Below are positions 62,811 to 64,000 of a DNA stretch of 64,000 nucleotides, in pieces (position 1 is the stretch's first letter; every line of letters starts with the position of its first letter). The translations under genes were made by a program, and so were the position numbers. The stretch is taken from assembly GCA_020439745.1 (NCBI GenBank), contig JAGQSC010000015.1:62001-126000 (forward strand). The letters are read 5' to 3'. The notes beneath the pieces were generated by a model. The model was not told the DNA's origin and made no database searches. It saw only the letters and a program-made list of their open reading frames with translations. The DNA is from Acidobacteriota bacterium (lineage in GTDB: Bacteria > Acidobacteriota > Holophagae > Acanthopleuribacterales > Acanthopleuribacteraceae).

Positions 62811-64000
62811 TCTATCTTTGCCATTGCCCCAGTAATCCAGTGCCTGGCGCAAAGCGACGGGGTCAATGGGCTTGCTCAAGAAGTCGTTCATCCCCGCCGC
62901 CAAAACCTGGTCGTGGTGTTGCTCCAAAGCATGTGCCGTCAATGCGATCAGGGGAATTTCCGGCTGTCTCACCTGGCTGGTTCCCGACCTGATGTGTGAG
63001 GCAACCTGAATGCCATCCATGACAGGCATCTGGATATCCAAAAGGACCACATCAAACAGGGTTTTACACAAATACTGCAGGGTTTCCAAGCCATTCTCGG
63101 CCAAAGTGACGTTATGCCCCATTCCCTTGAGTATTTCACGTATGACCATCCGATTGATGGGACTGTCTTCGGCTACCAGCACGTCCAGAGACCGCTTGCC
63201 TTTCTTGATTCGAGGCTGGGGTTCAGTCGGTTCAAGCGCCGGTGTCAGTGCCACTAATGCATTCAACAAAACATCCTTGGCTACGGGTTTGCGAATGTAC
63301 ATATCGGCAATATGGTCATCAGACCCACTTGAAGAATCAAGCATGATCGTCTTCTGGACTCTACCTGGAAATTCCAAGCTAATTCGTCGAAGTAGCTGGT
63401 CGCCATCCAGATCGGGCATCAATCGGTCAGTGATCAACAAATCAAAGGCATGCCGGTCGTTCGCAAGGTAATCGAGCAAAGCCTGGCCCGATGCGAAAAA
63501 CACGGGTTGAATGGACCAGATAGATAAAAGATCGGTCAGTATTCGTCCGTGGACTGGGTTGTCATCCACCAATGCAACCTGCAAGTCTGCCATACGTTTG
63601 CGATTCCTTGTGTCCAACTCACGGCCGATTTCCAGCGTCACCTCAATACAAAATTTGGATCCAACCCCCAACTCGCTTTCACACCACACACGACCTCCCA
63701 TCAGCTCAACCAGTTGTCGCACAATGGCTAAGCCCAAGCCCGTGCTTCCATTCAGATTCGCGGCATTACCCACCTGATGAAACAACTGGAAAACCCGACC
63801 GATGTCTTCTTGCGCGATCCCACAACCCGTGTCGCTAACCTCCATTTGGATTCTTGCAGCATGATCCGTTGCGGTGATCAGTCTTGCAGCAACACTCACT
63901 TCCCCGCTGTCCGTAAACTTAATAGCATTGCCAATCAGATTATTGAGCACCTGGCGCAAGCGCGCTGAATCACCGACCAGGACGTCGGGTAAACTGTGGT
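62805..64000 (-). CDS. Hybrid histidine kinase/response regulator, 5'-truncated by window edge
   Basis: The frame stays open through the right edge; the visible N-terminus reads LVGDSARLRQVLNNLIGNAIKFT, the N box of a HATPase domain, so the sensor and dimerisation parts lie outside. The visible 398 residues contain the ATPase C-terminus (VSDTGCGI, GSTGLGLAIVRQLVELMGG), a first receiver (LQVALVDDNPVHGRILTDLL, Asp in LITDRLMPD), and a second receiver (LDVLVAEDSPINRMVIREIL, Asp in VVLLDIQMPVMDG, Lys in FLSKPID). It is a BarA/TorS-like phosphorelay kinase. Its 3' end overlaps the convergent cyclase gene by 6 bp. Confidence 0.92.
   Translation of the reverse strand, partial: HSLPDVLVGDSARLRQVLNNLIGNAIKFTDSGEVSVAARLITATDHAARIQMEVSDTGCGIAQEDIGRVFQLFHQVGNAANLNGSTGLGLAIVRQLVELMGGRVWCESELGVGSKFCIEVTLEIGRELDTRNRKRMADLQVALVDDNPVHGRILTDLLSIWSIQPVFFASGQALLDYLANDRHAFDLLITDRLMPDLDGDQLLRRISLEFPGRVQKTIMLDSSSGSDDHIADMYIRKPVAKDVLLNALVALTPALEPTEPQPRIKKGKRSLDVLVAEDSPINRMVIREILKGMGHNVTLAENGLETLQYLCKTLFDVVLLDIQMPVMDGIQVASHIRSGTSQVRQPEIPLIALTAHALEQHHDQVLAAGMNDFLSKPIDPVALRQALDYWGNGKDRS

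Noticed and set aside
1-64000. Mobile elements, CRISPR, prophage, anti-phage system
   Set aside because: No transposase, integrase, regular short repeats with unique spacers, restriction, toxin-antitoxin or phage structural genes were seen; the repeats found are protein-domain repeats.

Overview
This 64-kb window looks like a chromosomal segment of a Gram-negative bacterium. It encodes lipopolysaccharide heptosyltransferases, an N-acetylmuramoyl-L-alanine amidase, type IV pili, sigma-54 activators and many exported proteins. The mix (HrcA heat-shock repressor, PilY1-type adhesin, many predatory/marine-style secreted proteins) is compatible with Acidobacteriota (Holophagae-like) or a deltaproteobacteria-like lineage. 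That placement is inference: no rRNA or other taxonomic marker is present. No tRNA, rRNA, CRISPR array, transposase, integrase or phage gene was seen. Gene density is high, and several convergent neighbours overlap at their 3' ends.

Layout. 1-5.5 kb: a secreted beta-sandwich protein cut by the left edge, and a large zinc-phospholipase-C-like protein with a long helical tail. 5.6-13.5 kb: small proteins (zinc ribbon, YHS, isoprenylcysteine-methyltransferase-like), an ABC exporter, a DUF2461 protein, a LysM/Amidase_3 cell-wall hydrolase and two heptosyltransferases. 13.6-18.3 kb: the hrcA-grpE-dnaK-dnaJ chaperone operon. 18.3-24.8 kb: the xseA-xseB-ispA-dxs isoprenoid/nuclease operon, reading leftwards, and small membrane proteins. 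24.8-38.7 kb: a pilus region with a sensor kinase/sigma-54 regulator pair, a CPHC thioredoxin-like membrane protein, VKOR, two tandem pilins, a GT2 glycosyltransferase, and a minor-pilin operon (fimT/gspH-pilV-pilW-pilX-pilY1). 38.8-46.5 kb: argS, pssA, a PhnD-like binding protein, trpS, an aberrant uracil-DNA glycosylase and a fused EtfB-EtfA. 46.6-58 kb: secreted proteins (a five-repeat vWA protein, DPP-IV, PQQ propeller, and a monoheme dockerin protein) plus thymidine kinase. 58.2-64 kb: a second sigma-54 regulator, divergent from a secreted zinc metalloprotease and a diguanylate cyclase, then a hybrid kinase cut by the right edge.

How it works together. The sequence shows sigma-54 (-24/-12) promoters in front of the major pilin, the minor-pilin operon and the metalloprotease. 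The pilin promoter carries two copies of TGACAC-N5-GTCA 42 bp apart. The metalloprotease promoter carries a perfect 9-bp inverted repeat next to the regulator gene. The two sigma-54 activators encoded in the window are the natural candidates to act at these sites. A disulfide-forming pair (VKOR plus CPHC protein) sits beside pilins that carry a conserved cysteine pair.

Most unusual single genes: an arginyl-tRNA synthetase with an EMAP-II/PheT-type tRNA-binding OB fold inserted in its catalytic domain; a uracil-DNA glycosylase in which the catalytic GQDPYH box reads GEEPYP; and a secreted beta-propeller with one CxxCH haem site and a C-terminal dockerin-like calcium repeat.
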